From: Glandiceps talaboti | Taxonomy: Eukaryota; Hemichordata; Enteropneusta; Spengelidae | Length of the DNA stretch: 64,000 nucleotides | Assembly: GCF_964340395.1 (NCBI RefSeq) | Contig: NC_135560.1 | Span: 22,208,675-22,272,674, forward strand | Reading direction: 5' to 3' | Part shown: piece by piece, positions 13,472 through 23,734 of the stretch | How the letters are laid out: each line of letters opens with the position of its first letter | Position numbering within the stretch: the stretch's first letter is position 1 | Position numbers and translations under genes: made by a program | The notes under the pieces: model-generated | Told to the model about the DNA's origin: nothing | Database searches by the model: none | Seen by the model: the letters and a program-made list of their open reading frames with translations, nothing else

Positions 13472-13753
13472 GTGCATTGTGTAGAGTATATGTGTGTAAG
13501 CGTATGTCTATGTAAGCCTATGTACACATGTATGTGTACCATACCTTAATTTGCATGTTTTCACCTAAAATTCTAAGTGGTATGTTGTTTGTTCTTTTTA
13601 CAGACTCAAACTCCAGAAGTAAGGTTCCAAGTACAACTAGAACAGTTGAATGCCATGGGTTTTATAAATAGAGAAGCCAATATTCAAGCCCTCCAGGCTA
13701 CTGGTGGTGATGTGAATGCCGCCATTGAAAGGTTACTTGGAGCTAATGGTTAA
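2453..13753 (+). CDS. UBQLN: Ubiquilin (UBL-STI1-UBA proteasome shuttle), 13 exons
   Basis: Cytosolic shuttle that binds ubiquitinated or hydrophobic clients through its UBA and STI1 domains and the proteasome through its UBL. Coding exons: 2453-2557, 4286-4388, 5572-5621, 6323-6559, 7433-7558, 8164-8292, 8566-8683, 9605-9880, 10099-10238, 10601-10684, 11563-11678, 12523-12787, 13604-13753. They total 1899 nt (632 aa), and every junction has AG/GT and matching phase. Domains: UBL about residues 10-85 (exons 1-3); Ser/Thr/Pro-Gly linker 87-165; STI1 repeats 166-289 ([31 protein letters not shown]) and 383-495 ([20 protein letters not shown]); Thr/Ser-rich linkers 290-381 and 495-583; C-terminal UBA about 590-632 ([29 protein letters not shown]). 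The start is MADGGDDS in a good context (CAAGATGG) after an untranslated leader. Length is close to vertebrate ubiquilins (about 590-625). Several introns carry minisatellites. Confidence 0.95.
3953..4043. repeat. Foldback repeat, 22-bp perfect arms
   Basis: Arms 3968-3989 and 4022-4043 are perfect reverse complements (TATCACAAATAGTACC...). A second pair (GAAATTATATTT at 3953, AAATATAATTTC at 4010) is interleaved with the first rather than nested. It lies in ubiquilin intron 1. Confidence 0.8.
4457..4746 (+). mobile_element. hAT-like MITE, copy 1
   Basis: The element begins CAGGGCTTGAAATTAA and ends with a matching inverted terminus TTAATTCGAGTCCTG. Internal GGGCTACCAG/GGTAGCCC motifs fold back. 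It matches copies at 25962-26245 and 30792-30878. The CAGGG terminus is typical of hAT-derived MITEs; no clean target duplication could be assigned. Confidence 0.65.
6021..6164 (+). mobile_element. CAGTG-terminated MITE, copy 1
   Basis: The termini CAGTGTTTTTGCTAAGG and CCTTACCAAAAACACTG are inverted repeats of about 17 bp. A second diverged copy lies at 39303-39460. hAT-like ends are suggested by CAGTG. No 8-bp target duplication is evident. In ubiquilin intron 3. Confidence 0.6.
6548..6802 (+). repeat. Tandem copies of the exon-4 end with its donor
   Basis: The last 12 coding bases of ubiquilin exon 4 (ATGCAGTCAGAG, 6548-6559) recur at 6627, 6712 and 6791, spaced 79, 85 and 79 bp, with intron sequence between. 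The later copies carry altered junctions (GTACAT or ATAAGG instead of GTAAGG). Confidence 0.85.
7126..7320 (+). repeat. Minisatellite, unit about 30 bp, about 7 copies
   Basis: Imperfect tandem units around GGGCTGGGAAGAAAGTTG in ubiquilin intron 4. Minus-strand reading frames here (Pro/Ser/His-rich) are artefacts of the repeat. Confidence 0.85.
7957..8010 (-). repeat. AATA/TTAT run joined to a retroelement-like tail
   Basis: A trinucleotide AAT run abuts AACTTTATTTAAACTCGATA. Read on the minus strand this looks like a retroelement 3' end followed by a TTATTA tail. Fragment only, in ubiquilin intron 5. Confidence 0.35.
8659..9474 (+). repeat. 48-bp minisatellite made of exon-7 end plus splice donor, 17 donor copies
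   Basis: The final bases of ubiquilin exon 7 with its donor (ACTAAACCCAG|GTGAGT, junction 8683/8684) start a tandem array of exactly 48-bp units. The GGTGAGT of copy 17 lies at 9451, 768 bp (16 x 48) after the first. Most copies keep the GTGAGT donor; one reads GTAAAT. A 327-codon minus-strand frame across it exists only because 48 is divisible by three. Confidence 0.95.
11949..12206 (+). repeat. 28-bp minisatellite, 9 copies
   Basis: Units of the form AATACGAATGCCCCCATCAG followed by TCCCTCTT, with minor variants, in ubiquilin intron 11. Confidence 0.9.
12876..13471 (+). repeat. GT/ATGT microsatellite with 210-bp higher-order repeat
   Basis: About 600 bp of alternating purine-pyrimidine GT, ATGT and TATATG in ubiquilin intron 12. 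The pattern starting at about 12941 repeats at about 13151 (period 210). All long frames here (poly CVCV, YIHT) are artefacts. Confidence 0.95.
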
Positions 13754-14222
13754 CTTTAGCACAGATCAACACACCCCAAATTAGTAGACAAATTTACATA
13801 GATAATTCGGTAGTAGAGATAGCGACAAATCTGTTCAAAATTTCTTCTTTACATTTAGTATGATATTACTTGGCAGAAGTTCTAAAGTATGACAGTGACT
13901 CTTCATCTGTGCTAGTTTCAATTCGCAGGACAAGAAAGCTTTCTAAGCAAAATTGGAATATTTTGTGTCTGAATAATTTGATAAGAGAGATTGTGGCCCA
14001 GTATTTTGTTTTATCATTGTGCCAGGTTTATCTAGTGACATTGAGAGGATTCTATGAGATGTGACCATACTGTGCCAAGAGCTCAGTTTGTAGACAACTG
14101 GCATGTGATAAATCTTTAGTATTATCTTTACCATATTGAACAATTTATCAACAAAAGAGATTTATGCGTCATGTGTACTTGTTTTACAGAGTGGTGTCAC
14201 CATGACTGAATATTTAGAATTG

Positions 14223-14310
14223 TGCATCTGCATATGAAGCATATAGACCTAAATTTAGCATTGCGTATCTGCATATGAAGCATATAGACCTAAATTTAGC
14301 ATTACATATC
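14223..14310 (+). repeat. 41-bp direct duplication
   Basis: CATATGAAGCATATAGACC starts at 14231 and again at 14272 with matching flanks. Confidence 0.85.
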
Positions 14311-16059
14311 TGCATCGCATAACACATGAAGCTCACAGATCTGAATTACAGCATGTTACTTACGCACAGACATACATGACAGCCTGTTTGGCACACAGGT
14401 CTGCGTCTTGGCCAATTAACTGATTAGGCCTGCACCACAGCATATACATGTACTGTAAATTGAGATATTTTCACTACTAGAACATTTGGTTATTGTACAG
14501 TCTTCAGCTAGTTCTCAAAGACTAATTTCCACCAATAACCAGACTGGTACATTGTGTTTATATACAAGAAGACATTTTAGTCACAGCATATTCTTATGTA
14601 TTTCTTTTCCAGCGAAATAGGCAAAAATAAGTGTTTAGTGAAAATGTCCACATTTACAGTAATTATACAGGGCTGCATCACAGCCTGTTAACAGCCTAGT
14701 GCTAGACAGGTCTGTGAGACAGTATGTAACTATACAGGCCTGTATCACAGTGTATTGGAAAATATAGTTGCAGAGTGTGCCGCACATGTAGAATTGCCCT
14801 TGATAGCATGTAAAATATTCAGACCGGCATCACAGCATATTAACTATATACATGTATATATATATGTGTGTTATACAGCCCGCAATACCTACAGAAGTGC
14901 ATGGCAGCATATTAGCAGTACAGGTATGTGATGTGTTAGACATCTAGACCTACATCACAGCATATTATTAGGTATGCACTCTTGCATCAGTGATAACATC
15001 TGACTGACAGACACAATACAGTGTCTATGACCTGCAAGCCTGCATTCCTAAGTATTGCATCAATACAGGCCTCAGGCTAAAAGTGTACAGTCTTGTTTTA
15101 AAATTTATGAAAGTTTTGAAACTGATTTGAAATTTGACACTTTACACAACTTACATAGGGTACCTCAATTGCCAAAGGAGTGCATTAATTTAAAACCATT
15201 TTCAGTGACTTTGTATTTGATGGTTTCTACATGTTTTCAGTTATGTAATCATGAATAGTAAATGCATTTGAGTTCTGCAAAGTATCTGTATATTTCATGT
15301 GTACAATAACATACATTCTATGTGTTTCTAAAGCCTCTGTGCATCATATGTGGAAGCAACCATACTCCTGACACAAGAGGGCAATATGTTTTAGTCACTT
15401 TTGGGTGTCTGTCATGTACAGAAAAGTATGCATATGTTGTAGTTAAACAATTGACAGGGCAGTTTCTTGTTTTACAAAGTTCTTGCTACAAGACAAGAAG
15501 TATTATAAAATGGAACCTCATGTAATTGAAATCAATCAATTGGGAAAGATTTGTGTATGCAATGAATCTATGATTTGTACTGTGAAAGATGACAGTCAGT
15601 GTGATTAATTGAAGTGAAATAAGGGAATAGCATTGGATTTGTACCAGTCATTAGACATTCATTTCTTGAAGGTTAGACAGTATACAACTCTATACTCTCC
15701 AACATTCTCACTTTCATCTTAGGTCCAAAATCAACACACAGTGCACCTGTAGAACTTCAGCTGAATTTACGCCAAGTGAAAAATGTGTTTCTTTTTATCC
15801 CATTTCAGAGATTTCTTGCCTTGTCATATGAGTGAGGCCCCCTAACTTTGTGATATTTGGTAAATCTACAAAATAATCATTTGTTTGTTCAGTGCTAAAT
15901 ATATTGGACTTGAACTTTATCATTTCAGATCTCATTACACAACAATAGCTGACCACAATTTAGAGTTCAGGCAAGGAGCCAAAAATCAAAACTGTGAGGG
16001 GAAAACAAATGATTGATAAAACTTTGGTTTTGTATTACACTACTGGGTTGATCAATGGT

Positions 16060-16095
16060 TGAGGGCGCCTTGTCATGGTATACCTTACAGATTTG
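16060..16095 (+). repeat. SINE-like fragment
   Basis: GAGGGCGCCTTGTCATGGTA resembles a block at 32877 (GAGGGTGCCCCGTCATGGTG) and its reverse complement near 18596-18640, indicating a dispersed family. Confidence 0.4.
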
Positions 16096-17174
16096 TTTTG
16101 TATCGGCAGACTATTAAATGTTTTCACTAAAACACTGTGCAGATGTGCATAGCTGGTAATATCCTGAAGTCATGTTTTAATGACTGCAAAAATCAACCCA
16201 GTCCAGAGACTTGGCGATCTTTCTTATCTAATATTGAGCCACATAGCCAAGTCTTCAGGCAAAACTCTGTCCAGTGAAGGCGGTTAGCTAAAAATAAGTG
16301 TCCATTAGAGAGTAATGTACACTCCAAGCTAAGCTGACAAGGATCAAAGTAAATAAGTTATGTCAACAATCTTAAATCTAATCTATGTGTCATAAAAATC
16401 TCCAGATTGTTGTTAAACAGTAATAAATCATCATAAACCTTTATATTATGTTATATTTGTCAAATATCAAGTTGATGATAGTCAAGGGTGTGGTAAATAG
16501 ATCTTTAAATATTTGTAAGGGTATCACACAAAAGGATTTTTGAAATGGAGCATACTTATTTTTTTTAAATGTTGAGTGGGTGGTGCAAGTGTACTGATTG
16601 GTCAAGATATGACTGATTGAACCCTGGCCTCCAGTCACGGAGTCAGTTATAGGAATGGGCGTTATAAACTTTATACTCTTCAAGGGGTGGGGTGGGGTGG
16701 GGTAGGGGAGTTTCTCTGTGGAGGTGTCAAGCATTTGTATGAGAAACATACCAAAGGTGAAATGAAATGTAAATGTAACCAAGAAGTATATCTTCAAAGA
16801 TTGCCAGGAAGTTCAAACTGTTCAGACTATATCCAGAGAATTAAATTAATTGAGTTAATTAACTTTATACAAAGAGTGCAAAGGAACTGAGATCTGCTTG
16901 TGTTTCCATGGAATTATGGCCCAGGGAATTGTTTTGGTATTATATTTAGATTTTAAACCAAGGCAAATCTGTGAGCTATGGAAATTAGTTAAAGTTTGAA
17001 AAAAGTAGTGTTTGGCACATGGCAAATACTTAGACACACCCTCTTTGCATAAGTATACATAGAACAGGACAGCCTTGATTTTTGACCAAAACAGTCACAG
17101 AACTAGCCTGTTTACTAGCTTGAATCTCCCAGAGTCACTAGTTCAGCCTGTAGACATATGTGGCCAAATAGCCT

Positions 17175-17292
17175 GTAGACTAATCTGGATGCCAACATGG
17201 TCTCTAACTAAACCACTAGAGTGGAGGTATAAATCGTATAGGAACTAGACTACCTGAGTGCTAGTCAGAAACCACATTGGCATCCAGACTAC
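17175..17292. mobile_element. Short hairpin element (TAGTCTGG family), foldback pair
   Basis: ATCTGGATGCCAACATGGT and ACCACATTGGCATCCAGAC are inverted arms around a block containing CGTATAGGAACTAGACTA. Related to 17824-17891, 18055-18130 and the complete copy at 24052-24111. Confidence 0.5.
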
Positions 17293-17823
17293 CTGAGTAC
17301 TGGCTTGAATCTTTCATAGTCACAGATTTAGCCTAAATTCAGCCATTATTAAAGCTGGTTGTCTTAGCCTACTCTGTTCTTCTTTTTGGGATATGTTCTG
17401 ATGGTCCAAATTTTGTGAAAATCAGCAAATTTCTGAGATCAGTGTATTCTTGTACATGTCTGAATAGGTCACCGTTTTATGAAGAAATGTCACAAATTTG
17501 ATACTTCACCCATTTTCATCTGATTAAGTGTTGATAGACATGTAAAACCTGTACTCTTTTGTACAGTTACCTTTGTTGGTGTGATGGGAGTATGGTAGCC
17601 CAGAGATTCGGTTTGTGACTTTTTGAGTTAGCAGCATTGTCAATCCTGAGAGCCAAGTCTCTGAGCTAGAGTATAACATCTGTCTCTCTTTCCACAGATT
17701 TAGCTCTTACCTGTAGTTGTCAAAACAAAACTATCTGTTAAAGTCTTATTGTGTCTGTGAAAGTGTTAGAACACCATATTACTAGTTGATGTATTCACCT
17801 GCCATTCAAGCCTGTTTACTGGT

Positions 17824-17891
17824 ATTAATCCGGATGCCAACGTGGTTGTGTAATTCGTAACGATACCGTATAGGAACTAGACCAACTGGCA
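17824..17891 (+). mobile_element. Short hairpin element, degenerate copy
   Basis: Shares CGGATGCCAACGTGG and CGTATAGGAACTAGAC with the family; ends are degraded. Confidence 0.5.
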
Positions 17892-18054
17892 TAGACTAGC
17901 TGAATCATTGACTCCCCTAGGCTTGTTATGTATTCAATAAGCCTATCTACAGGTTCAAACTGTGACTTCTATACATGTTCACTATCCATACATGCATAAT
18001 AGTAAGTGAGTTTAGTGCAGTCACAGATCCAGCCTGTAGACATGTCAGGGAGCC

Positions 18055-18130
18055 TTAGTCTAGCTCCTATACAGTATGGTTATGATTTATACCTTCACTC
18101 ACAGGAAACCACAGTTGACATCCAGACTAG
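18055..18130 (-). mobile_element. Short hairpin element, inverted copy
   Basis: Reads TAGTCTAGCTCCTATAC ... GTTGACATCCAGACTA, the reverse orientation of the family at 17824 and 24052. Confidence 0.5.
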
Positions 18131-18595
18131 GGAGCCTAGGCTAGTAGACACGGTATAGACACCCAGAGTAAACCGGCTACCATGCTGTACAGAATTATTT
18201 GATGGATTATTTACTGTCCTCTGTCTATCGTGGACATCAGTGTGTCCTGTTCTACTGTTACATTTGAGTATGTGTTCCAGGCTGTCAGTTTTTTGCAAAA
18301 TGTATCATAAATGAATCCAAACATTCAGTCTGGAGTCTTGTATTACCAAACTTATATACCCATGACTTGTATATTTTCCTGTTTTTAACTGTCAAATACA
18401 ATATCAGTCAGAGGGTAAAACAAGTAGTAAATGCATTTGAAGTCTTATATGTCAGGTCTGTATGATATTTTGTCAAAAACAAACTTCTCCATATTTAGCC
18501 TGCACTTATGTAACAATACATGATCTCCTGCTGCATAACTGTATACTAGCTTTGTACTCATGTTGTGTCTTTTTATTGCATAGTAGTGGTGTAAT

Positions 18596-18640
18596 CAGTA
18601 AGGTACGCCATGACAGGACACCCTTATACATCAGTCAACA
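18596..18640 (-). repeat. SINE-like fragment, reverse orientation
   Basis: The reverse complement contains AAGGGTGTCCTGTCATGGCG, matching the blocks at 16060 and 32877. Confidence 0.4.
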
Positions 18641-19127
18641 CCTCACAAGGAGGTCAGTAAGGGTGGAACTACATGACGTAACTTAATTAAGCTCTAAGTA
18701 GTGGTGATGACAACATTCTTTACCTTCCAAATCTGACTTAAAAGGGACACAATTTAAATATTGATAATTTCTAACTTATCTATCACATTTATTCCGTACT
18801 TCAATTTGACCCTTGTGTTAACTTTGAGTTCATAAAACACTCAACTAAAACATCTCTCTGGTTACAGTTTGTCATTTAGTTCCCTTGATTTTCTCTGCTG
18901 ATAGTCAATAAAATTTTATTTAATGCAAACCATTTCTGATTATAGTGTCATATTAATTTTATTTACAACATGCACATTTTTTCCCCTAGAATTTGTTAGA
19001 GCTCACATGCAAGAAAAAGAATAAATGGGAATGCATGAGTGTTAATTATGTAATGCATTTTGACACATAACTTGATTCAGTAATAGACCCTACAAGTGTA
19101 GAGTCTGTGTAGGGTCTATGAGTAAAA

Positions 19128-19290
19128 GTTAGTCCTTACAGATGGAGTATGTTGGGACTCGATTCCCTTCCTTACAATGTCAGAATCGACCCTACACGTG
19201 TACAGTCTATGTTAGTCCTTACAGATGGAGTAAGTTGGGACTCAATTCCCTTCCTTACAATGTCAGAATCGAGTCCTTACTTTCCTCCGT
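19128..19290 (+). repeat. 83-bp direct duplication
   Basis: GTTAGTCCTTACAGATGGAG starts at 19128 and again at 19211 with long matching continuation. Confidence 0.85.
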
Positions 19291-20249
19291 CTGCAAGCAG
19301 AGCTAAGTAAAGTCTTGTTATAGAAATCACTATTTTAAAGTATTGGGACATGCAGATCTATTCTGCCTTTGCATATCCAATATGATTTAAAAAACATCAT
19401 GATGATAATTTTTTTCCCACAAACCGTGATAAAATCCTGTAATGTTTCTATCCTGGAAAGATGAAAATAGGGGGGGGGGGGGTGAGAATGACAGATTTAT
19501 CATTGTGGACGGTCTTTCGATATGTATTTCTTGCTTACACACCTACACAACATTAAGAAAGTGTACACTTCATTTTTATTGTGATTGGTAAATCGTCCTT
19601 TTATTGATAAAACCAAGTTTGTACAATTGGATAAAGAGGGTGACCTTAGTGGTGATAAACAGTATACTTGCATTATGTTTTACAACAACAACAAAACAAT
19701 GGTCGTTCTCACATTTGTATAATTTGGAATTTGTCATTAATTTCTTTTACATGTAAGTTTGCATAGAAATGCGACTTTGTACCACCTTCATGATTAAGTT
19801 TTACAGAAAATTATAAGTGGATATAGGGTACGAATAGTAGTAAACATGGCAAGTGTACTGTATATACTGTATAAGACATTTAAATATCCCGAACCAACAA
19901 TCAAAAGCTAAGTCATTACGTATATAACAAAATCTATGACTAGTCAGCATGTATTCCAGGGTGTAAACTAAAATAAACTACTGGGAAATTACATCATTTT
20001 TATCGAAAAGCTGACTTTTAAGCAAAGTTTAAATGATGTAATTATGTTAAAACGGTCAATCACCTAGTTATCGTGGGTATACATTTTGTCTGTTAAAGCT
20101 GCACTAGCTGCAACTTGAACGTCTTTTTTGAAATGTTTTGTTAGATACAATTATTTATTCGTAATATCGTATACTCACATCTGTATTGAATCGCATGTTG
20201 ATAAACGCTTTTTTGTGTAGCTGTAGACATGATACAATAAATCATATTA

Positions 20250-20620
20250 ATCTGGGTCCGCACCCTGAAATCAGCGCCCTCAACGGTTCAACGGTGATCA
20301 CGATGTCAACTTGGGACAGTACTATTTATGAATAAGAGCGATCGCTATTAAACTAACGTGTACAATGTCTATTATTTTCAGTGAGTTTATGTACACTATA
20401 GTGATTGTCTGGAAAATGATACTCCTGTTACAACTAATGCAATTTTATCATAGTGAGAGATACAAAAAAAAAAAAAAAATTGCCCAAGAATTTTAACTTG
20501 TCTATACACTACCTACATATAATATTATTCACGGATACAATGTCTTTTTATAAGTAATTGACTAATTTTTAGTATCTTTTTGACTTGATGAAAAAAATAT
20601 TCCAGTTGCAGATGTCCTAG
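20250..20620 (+). repeat. Dispersed repeat, copy 1
   Basis: About 370 bp align with 51060-51440 in the same orientation. Shared landmarks: GGGTCCRCACC, ACAATGTCTA, TTGCCCAAGA, ATAAGTAATTGAC, CTTGATGAAA. It lies just past the 3' end of the sulfotransferase. Diverged, no coding capacity. Confidence 0.65.
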
Positions 20621-20649
20621 TCTAGAATGTGTTCGAATGTGTTCGAATG

Positions 20650-21555
20650 TTACTTGTACATCATCTGAATGCCGTTTTCCTTTAACTTTTTAACTATTTC
20701 ATCATCAAAGAGTTCACTCTGCGCAACTGTGAAGTGCGTTTTCCAATCGCCGATGGCACCTTTTCGAATGAATGGCGATACTTTGTCATCCACCGTGCTA
20801 ACGTTGTACTTTTCACGGTCGTTCTTCTTCATATTATCGAAGGATATAGAATCAGCAAGCGACTGTATTTCGTCATCGCTCATCGGTCGCCCGATGAATG
20901 TCGACACTTTCTTCAAGACACTGTTAGTATCTCTCTTCATTTCCTCGAAGGAGACGTGAAGCACGTTGTCGTTGATATCAAGTTTACGCCAATCGATAAT
21001 ATGATTGGCGTAGTTTCCATAGAAAACTTTTCCCTCGGCAAACTTAATCACGTATTGTTCAAAAGTTAGGGAAAAATTGATAGGAGCGAAGGATTTATTC
21101 ATGTTGTACCAGGAGACGCAAGCGTCCTTTGGGTTTCGAGCAATGTACACGACTTTACACTTTTTCTCAGCACGCTGTGCTGGGAAATACTGGAGGGGTA
21201 GGTGACTTTTTATCAATCTCGGTGATGAAGCCTCAAGGCATTTCTCGTAGCCCTCGAGTGCAGGTTGTCCAGGTAGCTCTAACACTGGTACACGACCTTT
21301 CTCAGTGATCTTACACGTGCCCCAGTCACTGCCCATCTTGGAAACGGCTATCTGTAACCAGTTGGTTCCTGATTTCGGATATCCCACCACAAACACGTCA
21401 TCATCATGGACTTGGAAATCCTGTAATTCCTTCACTCTCTTCTCTGTCATTCCCGGTGGGAGCGGGAAACCGTTATCTAGGAACACGTTACATCCATAAT
21501 CCTCATTGTATGGGGATAGTGTAGGCAGACCATCGTTATTCTGTGCCTTTTCCAT
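20650..21555 (-). CDS. Cytosolic sulfotransferase (SULT family), intronless
   Basis: Soluble enzyme transferring sulfuryl from PAPS to a hydroxyl or amine of a small acceptor. The 301-aa length is normal for SULTs. The PAPS 5'-phosphosulfate loop YPKSGTNW is at residues 59-66, the catalytic histidine at 118 (KSHLPL), the structural RNPKD motif at 140-144, and the 3'-phosphate loop RKGAIGDWK at 264-272. It runs into KTHFTVAQSE, which fits the SULT dimerisation motif (K..TV..E). No signal peptide or membrane segment. The ATG is followed by a short polar leader. Vertebrate SULT genes have several coding introns, and this one has none, which may mean a retrocopy or lineage-specific intron loss; the frame is intact. 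Substrate cannot be inferred. Confidence 0.93.
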   Translation of the reverse strand: MEKAQNNDGLPTLSPYNEDYGCNVFLDNGFPLPPGMTEKRVKELQDFQVHDDDVFVVGYPKSGTNWLQIAVSKMGSDWGTCKITEKGRVPVLELPGQPALEGYEKCLEASSPRLIKSHLPLQYFPAQRAEKKCKVVYIARNPKDACVSWYNMNKSFAPINFSLTFEQYVIKFAEGKVFYGNYANHIIDWRKLDINDNVLHVSFEEMKRDTNSVLKKVSTFIGRPMSDDEIQSLADSISFDNMKKNDREKYNVSTVDDKVSPFIRKGAIGDWKTHFTVAQSELFDDEIVKKLKENGIQMMYK

Positions 21556-22008
21556 GGTGATGTAACGGAATGTGGGGGTGATGCTAAGGAAACGACAATG
21601 GGAAACGAGAGAGGACTCTAGAGTAAACGACCGTGTAGTTTATCTTTGAAAGAGCATGAATCAACGAGTGTGCTGTTAATATTGCTATTTTTGGAAAGCT
21701 GTTCATTTTATTGTCCAATGAATTACAATAGCAAACATTATTCATGTCATAAAGAGAAATATTATGTTTGTATTATCTTGTATCTTCTAAATTACAATCT
21801 GGAACAGAAAAAGTACACAAATGTTTTTTTCTAAGCAAACTGGCCATGTGTACTCATATACCATTTCAGTGTATGTATATTTAATTTGTTACTACATGTA
21901 TTGTGTATATTTAATTTGTTATGTATCGTGTATATTCTGATAGCATTGATAACGATGTCACGCTAAGCATGATGACTAAACGACGTACATTTCTTTGATA
22001 AAGGCCCA

Positions 22009-22296
22009 CCCTTTCACTCACTCACTCACTCACTCACTCACTCACTCACTCACTCTCTCACTGACTGACTGACTCACTGACTGACTGACTCACTCACTCA
22101 CTCACTCACTCACTCACTCACTCACTCACTCACTCACTCACTCACTCTCTGACTCGCTCACTCACTCACTCACTCACTCGCTCGCTCGCTCACTCACTCA
22201 CTCACTCACTCACTCACTCACTCACTCACTCACTCACTCACTCACTCACTCACTCACTCACTCACTCACTCACTCACTCACTCACTCACTCACTCA
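22009..22296. repeat. (ACTC)n microsatellite
   Basis: About 285 bp of tetranucleotide ACTC with a few GACT and GCTC variants. Confidence 0.95.
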
Positions 22297-22611
22297 TCAC
22301 CGATCGCTCGCTCGCTTGCCGTTCGATCACAAGTCCGCAGAATTTACGGTGAGGGACGCCAACGAAAAAAAAGTGTTGGTAGGAAGAAGGAGCCTTGAAA
22401 AATGATGGTCTAAAGTGTCGGGGGAGTAGGGGATATGAAATATTTAGTTTATGGTTTGAACCAAATTAAGAAACCTCAGGAGTCGTCGTTTGATAAGTAT
22501 GTAATATACTATGCAAAACTTCTGCAATAAGATCTTAAAGCTTGCGTGTTTACAAGCGCGGTTGACCGCCATGAGAGTGTTTGTGTACCCCCCCCTCTCT
22601 CTAGATCTCTC

Positions 22612-22617
22612 TCTCGC

Positions 22618-22708
<91 letters not shown>
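22612..22708. repeat. (TC)n microsatellite
   Basis: Nearly pure TC run of about 95 bp; the poly Arg-Glu and Ser-Leu frames are artefacts. Confidence 0.95.
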
Positions 22709-22710
<2 letters not shown>

Positions 22711-23044
22711 ATTCCCTTACACAACCTCAGTACAGAACACTTGGGTCATAAAAACACTATACTGTTATTGACTGCATACTGACCAATTTATTAGTGTCTT
22801 TAAGAAACTTCATTCCACAACATACTTTATATGATAATATAATAAACTTGTCAACATTTATTTAAGCTGTCAACAATACTGGCGACTTGACTAACATCCT
22901 ACTTTATATCTACGTCGTTTTGTTCTCGAGAAATGATATATGCTCTTTATAACCTGCAGGTACGCATCACGGTTCCAGGTTACAATGGTACAAATAACTG
23001 CAGTAGTTACAAATAAAATGTATGGTACTATCAATCTGATTTAG

Positions 23045-23128
23045 ACACGGATTCCGATCCATAAATGTTCGATGGTTTCGTCAAAAACACAGATTCCGAT
23101 CCATAAATGTTCGATGGTTTCGTCAAAA
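23045..23128. repeat. 42-bp direct duplication
   Basis: ATTCCGATCCATAAATGTTC occurs at 23051 and 23093. Confidence 0.9.
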
Positions 23129-23293
23129 AAAAACATAAACAAAAGACGGAATCGAATATATTTATTTTGAACTGAGAAAATACCATGTGGTTTGAAGGTA
23201 GGAAGCCTAGTGTTGGAAATCATACGGTAGCAGTACCCAAATCATCAAATTCGTCACGATATTTCATCTTCGGACTGGTGTTTCGTACAAAGT

Positions 23294-23707
23294 TTAGTCT
23301 ATTTTCTGAAAGAATCGTCTGCAGACCAAGTCTCCAACCTTGAAAGTGTACACCAACTCTCCGTTGAGCAGCTGTCTACTGGATAAGTAGTTGTCGTTTG
23401 GATCCACGGGACGAGTTACGAACACGTCACCTTCCATTCTACCAATCACCTTCCTGCTGTCACCATTTGGTCGAATCACCTGATCGGTTTCTTCTCCTAG
23501 AATATACTTGTTAATGTAAACCTTTCCTGGAGCTACTGTTGTTCTGAAAACCCACTCAGCACCTTCAGTGAAAGCTTCGATAACTGGTGTCAGAGATGCT
23601 GCACGTTTGCGATCGACTTCCGAGGAAATTCCTATTGCCCCCAAAAATTGTTCGAAGTTCTCTGATCGTACCATTTTCCACCTTCCAGCAAATATAAATT
23701 CTGCCAT
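23294..23707 (-). CDS. Fatty-acid-binding protein (iLBP family), intronless
   Basis: Small cytosolic lipid carrier of the calycin fold. I chose the second ATG (23705-23707), giving 137 aa starting MAEFIFAGRWKMVRSENFEQ, because the family signature (aFxGxWKlxxSeNFdxfl) sits next to the N-terminus; a first in-frame ATG at 23734 would add nine residues. The helix-turn-helix lid region follows (FLGAIGI), and the C-terminus LVCRRFFQKID corresponds to the final strand where FABPs usually have RxY. The arginine is kept and the tyrosine is Phe. The middle is more divergent than typical. FABP genes usually have four exons, and this frame is uninterrupted. Ligand unknown. Confidence 0.82.
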   Translation of the reverse strand: MAEFIFAGRWKMVRSENFEQFLGAIGISSEVDRKRAASLTPVIEAFTEGAEWVFRTTVAPGKVYINKYILGEETDQVIRPNGDSRKVIGRMEGDVFVTRPVDPNDNYLSSRQLLNGELVYTFKVGDLVCRRFFQKID

Positions 23708-23734
23708 CTTCAAGTTACCCGGATGCTGAACCAA

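Larger units (their letters stand above)
13754..20646. other. Ubiquilin 3' UTR and intergenic region
   Basis: No coding exon is supported. The proximal part is presumably ubiquilin 3' UTR. Possible AATAAA signals lie near 16423, 18908 and 19021; which one is used cannot be told. The rest holds small tandem duplications, hairpin element copies (17175-18130), SINE-like pieces and a G-run near 19470. Open frames up to 118 codons show no protein features. Confidence 0.5.
21556..23293. other. Intergenic, microsatellite-rich
   Basis: Between the sulfotransferase start and the FABP stop. Contains the ACTC and TC arrays and a 42-bp duplication; no gene seen. Confidence 0.6.

Noticed and set aside
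12767-13549. Several 200+ codon frames of Cys-Val or Tyr-Ile-His-Thr
   Set aside because: Pure translations of GT/ATGT microsatellite on both strands. The same applies at 33785-34203, 38339-38758, 59302-59566 and 62854-63617.
23705-23734. First ATG of the FABP frame as start
   Set aside because: The nine extra residues (MVQHPGNLK) precede a family-typical N-terminus beginning at the second ATG; not excluded, but less likely.
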